DNA of 64,000 nucleotides, taken from Dendrolimus kikuchii. Taxonomy: Eukaryota; Arthropoda; Insecta; Lepidoptera; Lasiocampidae. A program made the position numbers and the translations under genes. The stretch covers positions 7,996,501 through 8,060,500 of the forward strand of contig CM034409.1 of assembly GCA_019925095.2 (NCBI GenBank). The letters run 5' to 3'. How positions within the stretch are numbered: position 1 is the stretch's first letter; every line of letters begins with the position of its first letter. Shown here in pieces: positions 10,173 to 21,409 of this stretch. The notes beneath the pieces are model-generated. The model was not told the origin of the DNA. It made no database searches and worked only from the letters and a program-made list of their open reading frames with translations.

Positions 10173-10628
10173 TCTTTATATAAAGAAAGAAAAAACAGTT
10201 AAAGAAAGACCAACGTACAAATTTTGTTTAGAAACCATTATAATAATAACACGTTTAGAGGTGAAAATTTGTACGCCGTATATTCTAATAAACATGTTTT
10301 CTTGAAATCTAAATATAAATAAAATAAAAATATTCGGTAAACGTTATTTGCACTCGGATTTATGCTGTGCCGGAATTATTTCCGACACAACATTGATTTT
10401 TAATGATAACCTTCTTTTTGTTGTAATGCCAGAAAATCATTTAATTAAATTTATAGCTAACTTATGTTAGCTATAAATTTGTGTATAGAATTAGATAGTT
10501 GCTTCTTCTTTCTTAAACATAAGTCTGCAAGAGTTATGTATCTAGTCAATATCAAATATTGACAAATATTTACGTTGTAAAATATAATTTGTGAGTAAAG
10601 CGACAGCAGGCAAAATCTGAGATAATAT
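10173..10628. other. Unassigned, with one perfect hairpin
   Basis: Nothing coding. It contains the inverted repeat described at 10447-10480. Confidence 0.4.
10447..10480. repeat. Perfect 15-bp inverted repeat, 4-nt loop
   Basis: AAATTTATAGCTAAC (10447-10461), TTAT, GTTAGCTATAAATTT (10466-10480). Exact complementarity. Confidence 0.85.
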
Positions 10629-11150
10629 TGTTACAACCTAGACGCCGACAAAAACAAATTCACACCTGCATACCTGTAAAAACACATTTTATTACCTTTC
10701 GGCATTTGGACTTCTCTTGTTTACTTATTTATTAATATGCTTTTACTAATTATTCTAGAGAACAGTCCGTTGTTTTATTGTACTCGTTTATGGCCGTCGC
10801 GTTGACTCATTATAGCCAGGTGTGCCGGATTTAAAGTGCAAACTGATTCTAGGAAATTCAGTCCAGACGGCCGGACGGACATATTGCATCTGTGCAGTAT
10901 AAATCAATGGCCCGATGGAGGGACGAGTCAGTCGAGCGATAACCACGAGCAAAGCAAGACGTGTGTACTACAATCGGGAAACTTTTAGTGACGGACTTTG
11001 CGCGTTTTATGGGATTACGACCTTCTGCATTACGTTTTGAGTTATTGTGTTCGGTTATATTTGTACCTGTGTTATACGTGTTTGTATAGTTCTAATAAAC
11101 TCTATAGTAATTCCAACGGCATTTTAATTCGAGTCTCGCGACTCGTAACA
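10629..11150 (+). mobile_element. Solo LTR (Gypsy-like)
   Basis: 522 bp from TGTTAC to GTAACA, so it has TG...CA ends and a 6-bp terminal inverted repeat, flanked by a 4-bp ATAT duplication (10625-10628, 11151-11154). It carries a TATA box, initiator and DPE, and AATAAA at 11094-11099. No internal retroviral-type region lies on either side, so it is a solo LTR from recombination. A related LTR in reverse orientation is at 41745-42211. Confidence 0.75.
10898..10961 (+). promoter_or_regulatory. LTR core promoter: TATA, Inr, DPE
   Basis: TATAAAT at 10898-10904, initiator TCAGTCG at 10928-10934 (A+1 at 10930), AGACG at 10957-10961 which is exactly +28 to +32. This matches the arthropod DPE consensus RGWYV and its required spacing. 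The second LTR keeps all three elements with identical spacing. Confidence 0.75.
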
Positions 11151-11588
11151 ATATTATAATGTTAAAATATATGCATTAACGAAAAAAAAATCTTCCGTTA
11201 TTTTTTTAAATTACGTGTCTTACCTATTAAATATTGACCCTACACTAAAATCAAATGTACAGTCATAAACAAAAACGGGTGTCATGAAAAATCCCCTAGA
11301 TTGAACATGAGTCAGACACAGGTGCGCCTTAAACCATCAATTATTTATCATTCACTTTTTATTGCTAATGAATTTTGGTGTCGTACATTGACACTGGTCG
11401 TGAGTTTCCATTATTTTGTTTATTATATATTCCATTCCTCACAATTAAACATATAGACGGAGGGTACGTGGAAAAAGCTTCAAATGAAATTATGTATCTT
11501 GTACCAACTTCCGAAAGAAGGAAGTTCTCAATTCATCTGTATGTTACTCGATTTCTCCGGCAATTGTGGACCGATTTTCAAAAATTTT
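11151..11588. other. No feature recognised
   Basis: A 71-codon plus frame at 11375-11590 has no motif. Its end runs into the next element. Confidence 0.4.
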
Positions 11589-12370
11589 GAAGTGAAACTT
11601 CTTTAGAATCGTTGTGATTTGAAACTAAATGAGACGAAAAAGCGACACTAAAAAGAAATAAACACATAAATACAAAAAACACACACACTAAGCCTGCGGG
11701 AGAATCAGATAGAATACATTATATTTAATCATTTAAACACTATGCTCATACAGATAGAGATGGAAATGTTTTGAAGATTTTCGTTAATACTTCAAAACTC
11801 GAGTTTTAAAGTTTAATATATTATAAATATATAATATATGGAATGTGGCGTCAAGAAATTTAGAATCACTCCCACCCCTTGTCACTTTGTTTCACTTCTA
11901 CTGCGTGTGAACACACACAAACACACTTTTTCTTATGCAGTTCACACACAGTAGAAGTGACACTTCAGAGACTATACTCACAGATAATTTTTCTCTAACT
12001 GTTAATAATTATTAATAAAAATATAATTCGTTTAGCCTACAGCCATCAACATATTATAATTCAATAAATTCAATCTAATTTACAATTTAAATCACTAACA
12101 TAAAGTTTAAAATTCAATGCACAGTTACGAGCAATTTCCTTAGATCTACATATAAGATATTTGTCTTAAATATATACACAGATAGAGCTAAAATTCATTT
12201 GAAATCTTTTAAGTTTTATTTAAATTGAAAATTAATACTAACGGGTAAAGAGAAATGTGTTTTATATCGAATTAAATAAGGTTGAATTTTATGTGTTTAT
12301 CTCTTTTTAGTGTCACTTTTTCGTTTCATCGATTTTCAAATCACAACAATTCCATAAAAATTTCACTTAA
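11589..12370. mobile_element. Two-module MITE with ~75-bp terminal inverted repeats
   Basis: The outer ends are inverted copies: GAAGTGAAACTTCTTTAGAA on the left and, on the minus strand, AAGTGAAATTTTTATGGAAT on the right, each followed by TTGTGATTTGAAA and a CGAAAAAG(C/T)GACACTAAAAAG block. In the middle (about 11890-11960) TTCACTTCTACTGCGTGTGA meets its inverse CACACACAGTAGAAGTGA. The left and right modules occur separately elsewhere: left at 38086 and 55150, right at 50063 and 54756. Non-coding. Confidence 0.8.
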
Positions 12371-14734
12371 AAAAAAATCAAAACATGTTGCATAAACTTA
12401 TGTAGCACACACGTGGTTTGCGTCTATATAGTTAATTTAAAATAATGTGCCACTGAAAATTATTCCATTTTTATCTGTACTAATTCGATTATTTCATACT
12501 AACTTCTTGAAACACACTGCAGCGCCATCGGTTTCCTTTAGCCGGGTTCACTGTGAGAGCTCTTGGCTCGGTCTACCAATTTTGTGTGTCTGAGATTACT
12601 GTTCTTATTTTTCACTACCGCACCGAAATTTGTAAGACCGTATGAGCGAAGTATTCTCAGTTTACTTGACGTGGCAAAAAATAATATACCTACTTAATAT
12701 TAGTTTTTTTTTTTATTAAAGAAGGAAAGTTAGGTGTCCAGAAGGCTGGCTATGTTATATCCCTGGATCTACATACTGATCGACTGTGCGGGGTAGGCAC
12801 CAATAATGTGATCACTTCAAGAATAGATTAGGTATTTTTAGAGCTTTTTGTACTTTGGTATAAGTACATATATTATCTAAAAGAAAAATAAATAACATAA
12901 GTTTTAATAATCAGATATGCACTAAGCTTAAACTACATTGTCAGCTGGTATCTGGAGCCTTACAATTTCCCAATAAAGTAAAATCAATACACTTTAATTC
13001 ACTTTATCGAAAACTAATTTCATGGTAACGATTGAAATATATGCGTTGTGCCAAAAGAGTGGTGATTTTCGCAAATTCACACACATAAATATCAATTTTA
13101 GAGTACGCTGGACATCAAAATTATAAGCTCCTTTACACCAACCATTATTCGTGATATAGTGATTGTTGTTTCTTCGTTCATCACAGTTTATGGGCGATGG
13201 AGTACAGTCTTAAAATCTTGCAATTTATTCCGTCTCAGACTTTCTCGAACATATTATATAAATTTATTGACGCGTATCTGATTAACTGTTAAATTATATT
13301 TAAAATAAATTAAACACTGACATATTTTTATATTAATCATACAACTAATTTTTGTCATATGACCAATTGATAAATTATATAAAAATATACTTCACCTAAT
13401 ATGACATATTGACTTAGTTAATAAGATATTACATATATGCCTAAAACGAGGCTAATTATAAAGTAACTCTACTTGTATTAAGGCTATTCGTACCTTTATT
13501 GTGAACTACATTTAATGCATGTGAATAAATAAATATGACTTACAAAATTTTCTCTTTCGCAATCTTAGCAATAAAATCTCTTTTTATATATCTTCCCAAA
13601 AAGGAACTGTATGTAATTCATAGTAAAATACATATAATTGTAAAAATAACGTTTGTCATTTTATTTTCGTAGTTTTGGAATTGTTTTGATTTCAGGGTAT
13701 TTTACGTAATATGCATGCTATATTGTAAATTATAAACTAATACAAATAATTAATTTTTATGCTTATTAGTTATAGTACCTATGATCCTTTAATAAGTTGA
13801 ATATGGAACCTTGGTCATCGAAATTAATAGGTAAGGTTCCCAGATTGATGGCTACGTTACCTCGTTAGATTGCCATACTGATCCTTTATTTGAGGTAAGA
13901 ACCAGCCCTCTGCTCATCCGAAGAGTCAATGAGTCGTTTTTATACGTTTTTATATAGGGACATAGCTGCAGGATCCCACAGTCCAAGCGTTTCAACACGA
14001 AATGGTAGTAACATTAGCACATTAAATACATAACTAAACCTCTCGCTTTACACAACTTTACACTTCTGGATTTTCATACTGATCCGTAGTCCGATAAATA
14101 AGTAAAATCCAAAACGTAATCACACTAACTCACATCTGTTATCGACTGTACTCCTCTCAAAGTACAATCACTGCGAAAAGTGATTTATCAGTAAACATCA
14201 ATAAGGCGATGATGTTACAAAAGAACTGTTATTAATAGCGGTTAATAAATAACAATAACACATTAGATATGAATTATAATCTTACGTGATATGTAAAAGC
14301 CACGCAAACAGTGTTTCAAGATAATTAAATTAAATTATTACTCCTAATATTGGGGTGTTTATATAATTAATATTAATAAAATATGACTAGTACATGAACT
14401 ATAGAGTTTCGTAGAGGTGACAAGCTGTGACTGTTGCCTGTAGTGACTGTTTCCATTATTTGGCTACGGAATTACAAAAAATATCTATTCGAAAATACCC
14501 TATATCTCCAAAACTTCTTAACTTTAACGGATCTTAATGATATCAATTTATGTTGAACATAATTTTTTTATAAATATGATTTATTGAAAATATGCAATTA
14601 TGAATTAACGACTCTACAAAAAGAAACATTTTTTTTTATTTTGAATATTCAGAACCTATCTAAAATAAAACTTACATTTAAATAAATTTAAAAAACCTAA
14701 CAATTATATAAACTATAATGCTTAATACTAATAT
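12371..14734. other. No gene recognised over 2.4 kb
   Basis: Short shared block AGGTAAGGTTCCCAGA near 13832 recurs near 56388, and GTGTCCAGAAGGCTGGCTA near 12733 looks like a relative; both point to an old repeat. Otherwise AT-rich without long frames. Confidence 0.35.
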
Positions 14735-15076
14735 ATCGGTGCAGGAACGGAAAAATAATACAATTTCCTGCCTCCCGGCTGCCTGCTGTAAGAGGCAACA
14801 AAACAACCCGCAGCCACCTGACTGCAGCTTGTTTTGTCGCCTCTTACTGCTTGGTAGGGTATTTTCTCGACTAGATGGCTACCACTCCTGATCTAGAGTA
14901 CGCCGCCATAATAACCTTGATATGTTTTCCAGCATCAGTAGCCAGATTTTAGTGCCACTTTAGAGAGCGGCAGCACATTGATAGCACTTTTGCTATTACG
15001 AATTTCCATAGGCGATGGTAACCTCATTTCATCAAGTTGCCCGTCCACCTGTCTGTTGAACTCATGCAATTAAAAA
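14735..15076 (-). mobile_element. Family A repeat, full length
   Basis: Minus orientation, from AATTGCATGAGTTCAACAGA to CCGTTCCTGCACCGAT. It has a small internal duplication around GTTTTGTCGCCTCTTAC and is otherwise collinear with the family. Confidence 0.7.
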
Positions 15077-15217
15077 ATTCTAAAATTTCACACGTCTCAA
15101 AAACTACTTAACTATTTATTGTTTCATTAATTTATCGTCATGTTTTATTATTAAAATTTGAGGTATGTTATGATTTGGACAACGACCCATTCTTTTACGC
15201 AAGTCTATTTCCAAAAG
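15077..15217. other. Unassigned
   Basis: AT-rich spacer. The block AACTTTAACGGATCTTAATG near 14521 and a close copy near 15341 flank the family A and LINE pieces here, suggesting both landed in an older repeat. Confidence 0.3.
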
Positions 15218-15345
15218 GTTGTCTGGAAGAAATCGCTGTAAGCGATAAGACCGCCGATTGTATTTAAAATATTGTTAATATTTATGTAAACTACTTTCTT
15301 GTGTTCAATAAAAAATAAATATTCTATTCTATTATTTTCTAACTT
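15218..15345 (+). mobile_element. LINE 3' end fragment (CR1/L2-type group)
   Basis: GGTTGTCTGGAAGAAATCGC then the stem-loop ATCGCT-GTA-AGCGAT (15232-15246), AAGACCGCC, and a tail with AATAAAAAATAAATATTC. It matches the 3' UTR of the intact LINE at 16431-21615. Confidence 0.65.
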
Positions 15346-15597
15346 TAACAGATCTTAATGAAATTAATTTATGTTGAATATATTTTTGAAATTTTACAAA
15401 TTTCAAACCTCACCTTTTTCTACTTCAAAGTTAGAAAGAGGGTTTACAATTTTTATGATATATCCACCTATGGAATTAAATATATATTTTTTTTTTATTA
15501 ATTAACGTTCATCGTTTTTAAAATCTAGCTAACTATACTCTATACGCCTAAAAATATTAATAAAAAAATATCAACGCTTTTATATAATTATATGGCA

Positions 15598-15910
15598 CTA
15601 GCTGACCCGTGCCCACTTTGTTGGGTGTCAAATAGTTATACTGTTGATAATATTCTATAAAAAAAATATTCACGTAACAAACCATTTATCCGGCGCAAGG
15701 CGATAAATCAACGCATCAACCCGTGTTTCTCGGAAATGATTGACAAATTTAAAACATTAAAAAATATTATTAATCACAATTAAATATAGCCTATGTCACT
15801 CAGAAATATTGTAGCTTTCTATTGCTGAAAGAATTTTCAAAATTGGTGCAGTAGTTCCAGAGATAAGTCCGTAACAAACAAACGTTACCTCTTTGTAATA
15901 TTAGCATAGA
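15598..15910 (-). mobile_element. Non-autonomous Helitron (family E-like)
   Basis: Minus strand: A|TCTATGCTAATATTACAAAG at 15910, and GGGCACGGGTCAGCTAG|T at 15598-15601. The internal blocks TTCCAGAGATAAGTC-type and TATAGCCTATGTCACTCAGA are typical of lepidopteran Helitrons. Confidence 0.65.
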
Positions 15911-16430
15911 TTTCATATATGGCAGCCACCCTCAATTTTTATTCATAGTTTAACTATACCATAGTGTAGCGGCATATATTAACATTTTTCCATGTTCACT
16001 AATTACACCCATACAAAAATAATTAGGACGGAGCTTATATGAAGCTTTTACTAGGCTTTAGTATTTACTGAAATAGATATTTATGGAATTCTAGTAAGGT
16101 AGACATTTTTCTTGCGTCGCGGCGTAAAAAAGCACGTAAAATATTTTTTAACAACATAATATTATGGCCTTTAGACTACAGATTTCAAAATAATTCGAAG
16201 GCCATAAAAAATGGTTCAAAAATTATAAGCACAATTGTGTATATTCACAAACGAAACTCGTACAAAAGGATTTTTTCTCATCTGTCAAAATTTTGATGGA
16301 TCGCCCTTTGCTTTAAGATCCGATTTCATAATTCATTTGAATAGCATTCTGAGTTCGATTGTACTTCCCTGATTAAATACTCATTGTTTTTTTACTAAAC
16401 TAATATTTTTCATCACTACTACAATTAGAA
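15911..16430. other. No feature recognised
   Basis: AT-rich sequence at the 3' flank of the LINE. Confidence 0.4.
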
Positions 16431-16529
16431 TAGATAGATAGATAGAAAATACTTTATTGTTCACCACATACACATAAAGTAAATCATTTACAGTCATATC
16501 GTGTCAAGGCAGGAACAAAGGGCGGCCTT

Positions 16530-16545
16530 ATCGCTTTAGAGCGAT
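16530..16545 (-). promoter_or_regulatory. 3' UTR stem-loop of the LINE
   Basis: ATCGCT and AGCGAT pair perfectly around a 4-nt loop. The same stem with different loops is found in four dispersed 3' fragments (15232, 40150, 49361, 61202). In LINEs such 3' structures are commonly what the element's own RT binds, so that role is inferred here. Confidence 0.6.
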
Positions 16546-16894
16546 CTCTTCCAGACAACCCGGGATGTGGATTGAGTGAAAGGAATCGAGAGTGTATGAC
16601 GGTGGTGTGCAAATCAAATACATGTAATTAATAGGATACATAGATATTACACTATTACATACATACATACATATTATTATAATTAAGAAAAAGAAAATAG
16701 ACAATAACACATATTAATATTATATATATCCAAATATATACATTATTAATATGTGTATAGCAACAACAATAGCTATACAATATTAATAATAGCAATAATC
16801 AATATATCAATATTATATATATTAATATAATATATACAATATTAATAAATATATTAACAAATTAAAATAGGTAGAATTTGATATGAAATATTAA

Positions 16895-19831
16895 TTAAAG
16901 TGAAAGATAATATTCTCTTACCAATTTTTTGAAAGTGGGGAGTGATTTTGCTTGTCGTATATTTTCGGGCAATGAGTTCCACAGTCGAACAGCCTGCACA
17001 GCGAAGGAGTTGGTGTAGAATGTAGAAGCGTGTGCAGGTATTTTTAAAGTAAGATTATCAGAGGAGCGCAAGTTACGGGTGTGAGACGTATGGAGGAATT
17101 CGAAACTTTCCTTAAGATAGGGAGGGGTAGAGGGAATAAATAGTATGCTATACAATAAATGAAGAAGGTGAGCATTCCGGCGAAATGAGATTGACAACCA
17201 CTTGAGCTTCTTACGATATTCGGTGACATGGTCATATTTCTTTAAACCAAATATGAACCTGATACAAAAGTTTTGAAGGCGCTCTAGCTTATTGAGTTGT
17301 TCTACGGTAAGGTCAAGATAACAGGCGTCCGCATAATCAAGGATCGATAGTAAAAGCGATTGAGCAAGCACAACCTTGGTAGCAGTCGGTAGAAAGTACT
17401 TCAACCTTCTAAGCGACGCAGAAGAAGCAAAGACCCTTCGACTTAATTCTGTGATGTGGGGCCACCAAGACAGTTCCTTATCAATGATTACGCCAAGATT
17501 TTTAACTTTGTCGCTGATCAGTAAGCGGGTCCCATCAAATAGTAAATCAGGCACTAATGACCAATCAATTTTAGAAGTCATACGTGAGCTGCCTATTACG
17601 ATGGCCTGGGTTTTGCTAGGATTTACTTTTAAGCCATGTGCTCGACTCCAGTCGAGTATACGGCCCAAATCATCGTTGATGGTTATTATAGCGTTGTTGA
17701 TTTTATCTTTAGGTGCTTGAGTGTAAATTTGCAAATCGTCTGCATAGAGATGATAGGATGAAGATAAATTGTTGGAAATAGTATTGATAAAAATAGCGAA
17801 CAGAAGTGGAGATAAAACGCCGCCCTGAGGGACACCAGCAGTTAGGCTTTGCCATGACGAGTACGTCTCATCAATGCGTATCCGCTGCTGACGTCCATAC
17901 AGGTAACTATGAAACCAATCAATAACTGTTGGAGATATGTTGAGAGAGCGGAGAATTGCTAAGAGAATCTCAAAATCTACATTATTAAATGCGCTGCTGA
18001 AGTCCAGCAGTGACAGTACTGTCAAAAGACCCCTATCCATACCTTGACGGATGTCATCAGTCACTCTGATGAGGGCTGTAGTTGTGCTGTGACCTGGACG
18101 AAAGCCAGATTGGTATGGGTTCATTAGACAATTCGTGTTTAGAAAAACAGTAAGTTGCTGATGAACTAAGCGTTCAAGGACTTTGGACATAAATGGAAGG
18201 ATGGATATTGGTCGGAATTCAGAGAAGGAGATAGGATTAGGTTTTTTGGGTAAGGGAATTATCTGAGCTTCCTTCCAGGCCGCAGGGAATGTAGCAGTAG
18301 TTATAGAAAAATTTAAGATGTGCGTGATGATCGGACTGATGACATCAAGTATGGGTAAGATCATATTTCGGCTAATACTGTCACTGCCTACCGCGTTGGA
18401 ACCAATGGATTTAACAGCTCTTACAACATCACAATCAGTAAATTGACAAAGAAGAAATGGAGAATGCTGTGGAGTTGGAAGTGAAGAGATGGCGTTCAAT
18501 GTGTTTGACTTGATTGTCTGACTGAAATCGGAAGATGTAGCAAAATGCTGATTTAGAAGATTTAAATTTAAAGTATTGGATTTTAAAACATGAGATGATT
18601 TTCCAACCCCCAGTGATTTAAGAAATTTCCAAACTTTTGCTGGGTTGTCATTTTCAACTGATCTATGAATGTATCGGCGTTGTGCATTCCTACATGCTCT
18701 ATTGCAGCGATTGCGAGCTTCTATAAACGCTTCCCTGTTCATATCTGTAGGACGACGCTTAAACTTTACTTTGGCTTTAACCTTTTTGTTCATAAGATGT
18801 TTAATTTCGTCTGTCAGCCAAGGTGCAGGAAAATGTTTAAGTTTGATCTGGCGTATCGGCGCATGTAAGTCATACAACCCCAACAAGGTTGTATTAAATA
18901 CATTCACCTTTTCATCAATAGAACCTGCATTGGCTACCCCAGACCAGTCCAGTTCTCGGGCATCTTTGCAGAGATCTTCTAAATTCATGCCACCAAAGTT
19001 ACGCTGAAAAATGACCTTAGGCTTGGCTTTCGGTGGACGTATATTATATGATAAATATATCATATCATGATAGGAAAACGCGTCCGCCGAGCACTGGCCG
19101 TGTTTGGTAACATGAGTAGGAGAGGAAACTAGCATTAAATCTAAAAGAGAAGTTGTAGCATTTGGAAAATGATGTGTTGCATTTAGCGGAAGAATTGTAA
19201 GATTGTTGGAATTCACTACAGTTTCAAAGGAAATAGCGCGTGTGTCACGTTTAAGTAAGCATGTGTTGAAATCCCCCATGATAACTGAGTGATTGTATTG
19301 TGGTACTAAAGTTTCTAATAAATTTTCAAAAGAAGAAAAGAAGTTAATTCGTAAGGAAGGACTATAATATACACCTAGAAGCATTTTAGTGTGGTACAAA
19401 GAGATATCAATAAATAAGTATTCTCCAGAGTCAGGCTGCGATGGTTGCGAGGACATTCTAACAATAGAAAAAGGAATATTGGACCGTAAGTAGATGGCAA
19501 CGCCTCCACCAGCAGCACCTGTGCGATCATTGCGGATGAGAGTAAAGCCTGGTAACGTATATGCTACTGTTGGAAGACAGGGCTTTAGCCAGGATTCGGA
19601 AATCAAAATTGCGTGTATACACCCTTGATTAAACGACGCCATCATATCAGAGAAATGGGCTGGAATGCTCTGCGCATTGATATGTAACACATTGAAATTA
19701 CTGTGGAGATTGGTGAACTCGGATTCAATATAACTTGCAAGAGAAGGAAATCTAAAATTAGTGTCGCTGTCAGACGAACAAGACAAATAATCGATATCAC
19801 TCTCAGTGTCACTGTTTATATTATATGCCAT
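16895..19831 (-). CDS. LINE ORF2: endonuclease and reverse transcriptase
   Basis: 978 codons, uninterrupted. The N-terminal part (about residues 45-265) is an exonuclease-endonuclease-phosphatase domain that would nick target DNA: HINAQS (50-55), ISESW (77-81), GAAGGGVAIYLRS, MGDFN (185-189), YHDM (254-257). The reverse transcriptase follows: FRPISILPFMSKVLERL (539-555), SGFRPGHST (575-583), motif A LLDFSSAF with Asp610, motif B GVPQGGVLSP (666-675), motif C YADD (696-699), then LNPSKT-type motif D (KVNPSKTQAIVIGS). The C-terminus has the RLWNSLPENIR block seen in Jockey/CR1-type proteins. It would act in the nucleus by target-primed reverse transcription of its own RNA. The start Met at 19831 is followed by an acidic Ser/Asp-rich leader before the nuclease domain; a later start would cut into that leader. 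Several plus-strand frames inside are shadows. Confidence 0.93.
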   Translation of the reverse strand: MAYNINSDTESDIDYLSCSSDSDTNFRFPSLASYIESEFTNLHSNFNVLHINAQSIPAHFSDMMASFNQGCIHAILISESWLKPCLPTVAYTLPGFTLIRNDRTGAAGGGVAIYLRSNIPFSIVRMSSQPSQPDSGEYLFIDISLYHTKMLLGVYYSPSLRINFFSSFENLLETLVPQYNHSVIMGDFNTCLLKRDTRAISFETVVNSNNLTILPLNATHHFPNATTSLLDLMLVSSPTHVTKHGQCSADAFSYHDMIYLSYNIRPPKAKPKVIFQRNFGGMNLEDLCKDARELDWSGVANAGSIDEKVNVFNTTLLGLYDLHAPIRQIKLKHFPAPWLTDEIKHLMNKKVKAKVKFKRRPTDMNREAFIEARNRCNRACRNAQRRYIHRSVENDNPAKVWKFLKSLGVGKSSHVLKSNTLNLNLLNQHFATSSDFSQTIKSNTLNAISSLPTPQHSPFLLCQFTDCDVVRAVKSIGSNAVGSDSISRNMILPILDVISPIITHILNFSITTATFPAAWKEAQIIPLPKKPNPISFSEFRPISILPFMSKVLERLVHQQLTVFLNTNCLMNPYQSGFRPGHSTTTALIRVTDDIRQGMDRGLLTVLSLLDFSSAFNNVDFEILLAILRSLNISPTVIDWFHSYLYGRQQRIRIDETYSSWQSLTAGVPQGGVLSPLLFAIFINTISNNLSSSYHLYADDLQIYTQAPKDKINNAIITINDDLGRILDWSRAHGLKVNPSKTQAIVIGSSRMTSKIDWSLVPDLLFDGTRLLISDKVKNLGVIIDKELSWWPHITELSRRVFASSASLRRLKYFLPTATKVVLAQSLLLSILDYADACYLDLTVEQLNKLERLQNFCIRFIFGLKKYDHVTEYRKKLKWLSISFRRNAHLLHLLYSILFIPSTPPYLKESFEFLHTSHTRNLRSSDNLTLKIPAHASTFYTNSFAVQAVRLWNSLPENIRQAKSLPTFKKLVREYYLSL

Positions 19832-20668
19832 ATTAATATATTTTATGTATTATTAAAGTCTAATATATATAATATGAATGATTCAATATATGTATTAAAA
19901 AGTAATTCGAATCTACAAATATTATATTAATTAAATATAAATAAATATTTGCATCACCTGCCGTATAATACATTCACAAAACTTGCTTACAAACTTGCAC
20001 ATCACTGAACATGTATATAAACATTACAATACAATAATTATGAAGTACTAAAAGTAACAAAATAAAGGTACTTGAAAAATATAACGAAATTAAATTTTAC
20101 GAAATTGGAAAAAGAAATTATACAAAACAAAAGAACAATATAAATTAAAAAAAAAATGTAACAAAAAAGAAAAATTAAAAATAAATTACGATGACATACT
20201 TCAAATACAATTAATAAAGTAAAGTACAGTAAAGGGAATGCTAAGGAATAGTTACCCTTATTTATACAAAAGATTAAAAGAAAAATAAACTTGAAGATAT
20301 ATTTTATAAACTATTATACTAATGTGCTACGGCCCAATTTTTAATTTTATAGCATTTTATGTAACATTTATAATTATACAAAGGCAGTATTACCTAACAT
20401 AAATCGACTTTTGTGAAGAATATATATAGAGTGTTATGTTGTAACTCCTACAGAGTGAATGATTAGTGTCTAGCAAGTTAAATATTAGTGACAAAAAAAA
20501 AAGTACAGACATGAAACACGGTTAAAATTGCAAAACTTCACAAAACACTAAAGACAAAAAGATAACAAGAATGTCGGTACATAGAGAAAATAAATTGAGA
20601 CAATAAACACGACAAAACTAACACATAAATATATATCTACACAAATTATCTTATTATACCAGTATTTA
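19832..20668 (-). other. Spacer between LINE ORF1 and ORF2
   Basis: 837 bp of AT-rich sequence with A-rich and T-rich runs and no open frame of note. This is much longer than the short or overlapping junctions usual in CR1/L2/Jockey elements. Either it is a later insertion or this family has a long intergenic region with a role in ORF2 translation. I see no terminal repeats marking an insertion. Confidence 0.6.
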
Positions 20669-21409
20669 TTATTTTTTTGTTGCTATGCGACGAGTTTTCG
20701 GAGCATTTACAGCTGACTCTTTTGCCGTGTTTAAAGGGATAACACAATCGCTTGCAACCGTGTCCTGGCAGACATTGGCCAGATCCTGCACGCTGTCCAA
20801 GCGATGCCTTGTACCATCAGTGCTCACCGCATATATGACACCGTCTCGCGTCCAGCATCTTGATACACCTATCTGCTTTCTGGCTTGCATAAAAAGGTCA
20901 TGCTTCATTTTTGTTAAAAACTCAGAAACCGTTATTCCCGAAGCCTTTAGATTTGTTTTGGCAAACCACACTTGATTGCGGACAGGTATATCAGTAAATT
21001 TAACCAATACAGGTCTAGGTTTACCGCCAGAAGACATAGATTTACCCATTCTGTAGCAGCGTTTGATATCCGTAACCTGGAACGCAGTCTGCTTCACCTG
21101 GTTAACCACAACCTTCGCTACTGCAGCCGCAGTATCCTCCTGCTTCTCTTCACTTATACCGTGAAATAGTAGGATCTTCCTTCTACTCCGCATTTCGATC
21201 TGGTCCACAGAGTTTGCTAAAAGAATGAACTGATCTTGGAGGCTATGCAAGGCCCCCATCACAAAAGATTTAAAAGTACTAAAATCGGCGGCCAGTGTAG
21301 CGATGTTAGGTGAAGATGTGCTACCTTTACGGAGTTCTCCTTCGAAATTGTCCATTCGTTCTGCAAATTTTGACGAAAGTTGTGCTATGGATTGCTGTAG
21401 TACGTCCAT
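20669..21409 (-). CDS. LINE ORF1: L1-type RNA-binding protein
   Basis: 246 codons. Residues about 1-75 are heptad-like and predicted coiled coil (SIAQLSSKFAERMDNFE). An RRM-like core follows: SRRKILLFHGISEEKQED (75-92), CYRMGK (118-123), PRPVLVKFTDIPVRNQVW (131-148). A C-terminal domain has VSEFLTKMKHDLFMQARK (161-178) and a TRDGVIYAV hairpin. This coiled coil, RRM and CTD order is that of L1-type ORF1p, a trimeric RNA chaperone that coats element RNA; here it is paired with a CR1/L2-like RT, a combination known in some animal lineages. The tail is basic (RRIATKK). No CCHC knuckles or PHD finger. The start at 21409 is the first Met of the frame and is followed by the coiled coil. Confidence 0.85.
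   Translation of the reverse strand: MDVLQQSIAQLSSKFAERMDNFEGELRKGSTSSPNIATLAADFSTFKSFVMGALHSLQDQFILLANSVDQIEMRSRRKILLFHGISEEKQEDTAAAVAKVVVNQVKQTAFQVTDIKRCYRMGKSMSSGGKPRPVLVKFTDIPVRNQVWFAKTNLKASGITVSEFLTKMKHDLFMQARKQIGVSRCWTRDGVIYAVSTDGTRHRLDSVQDLANVCQDTVASDCVIPLNTAKESAVNAPKTRRIATKK

Noticed and set aside
18665..19007. Plus-strand frames within the LINE ORF2
   Set aside because: Shadows; the minus-strand frame carries all catalytic motifs.
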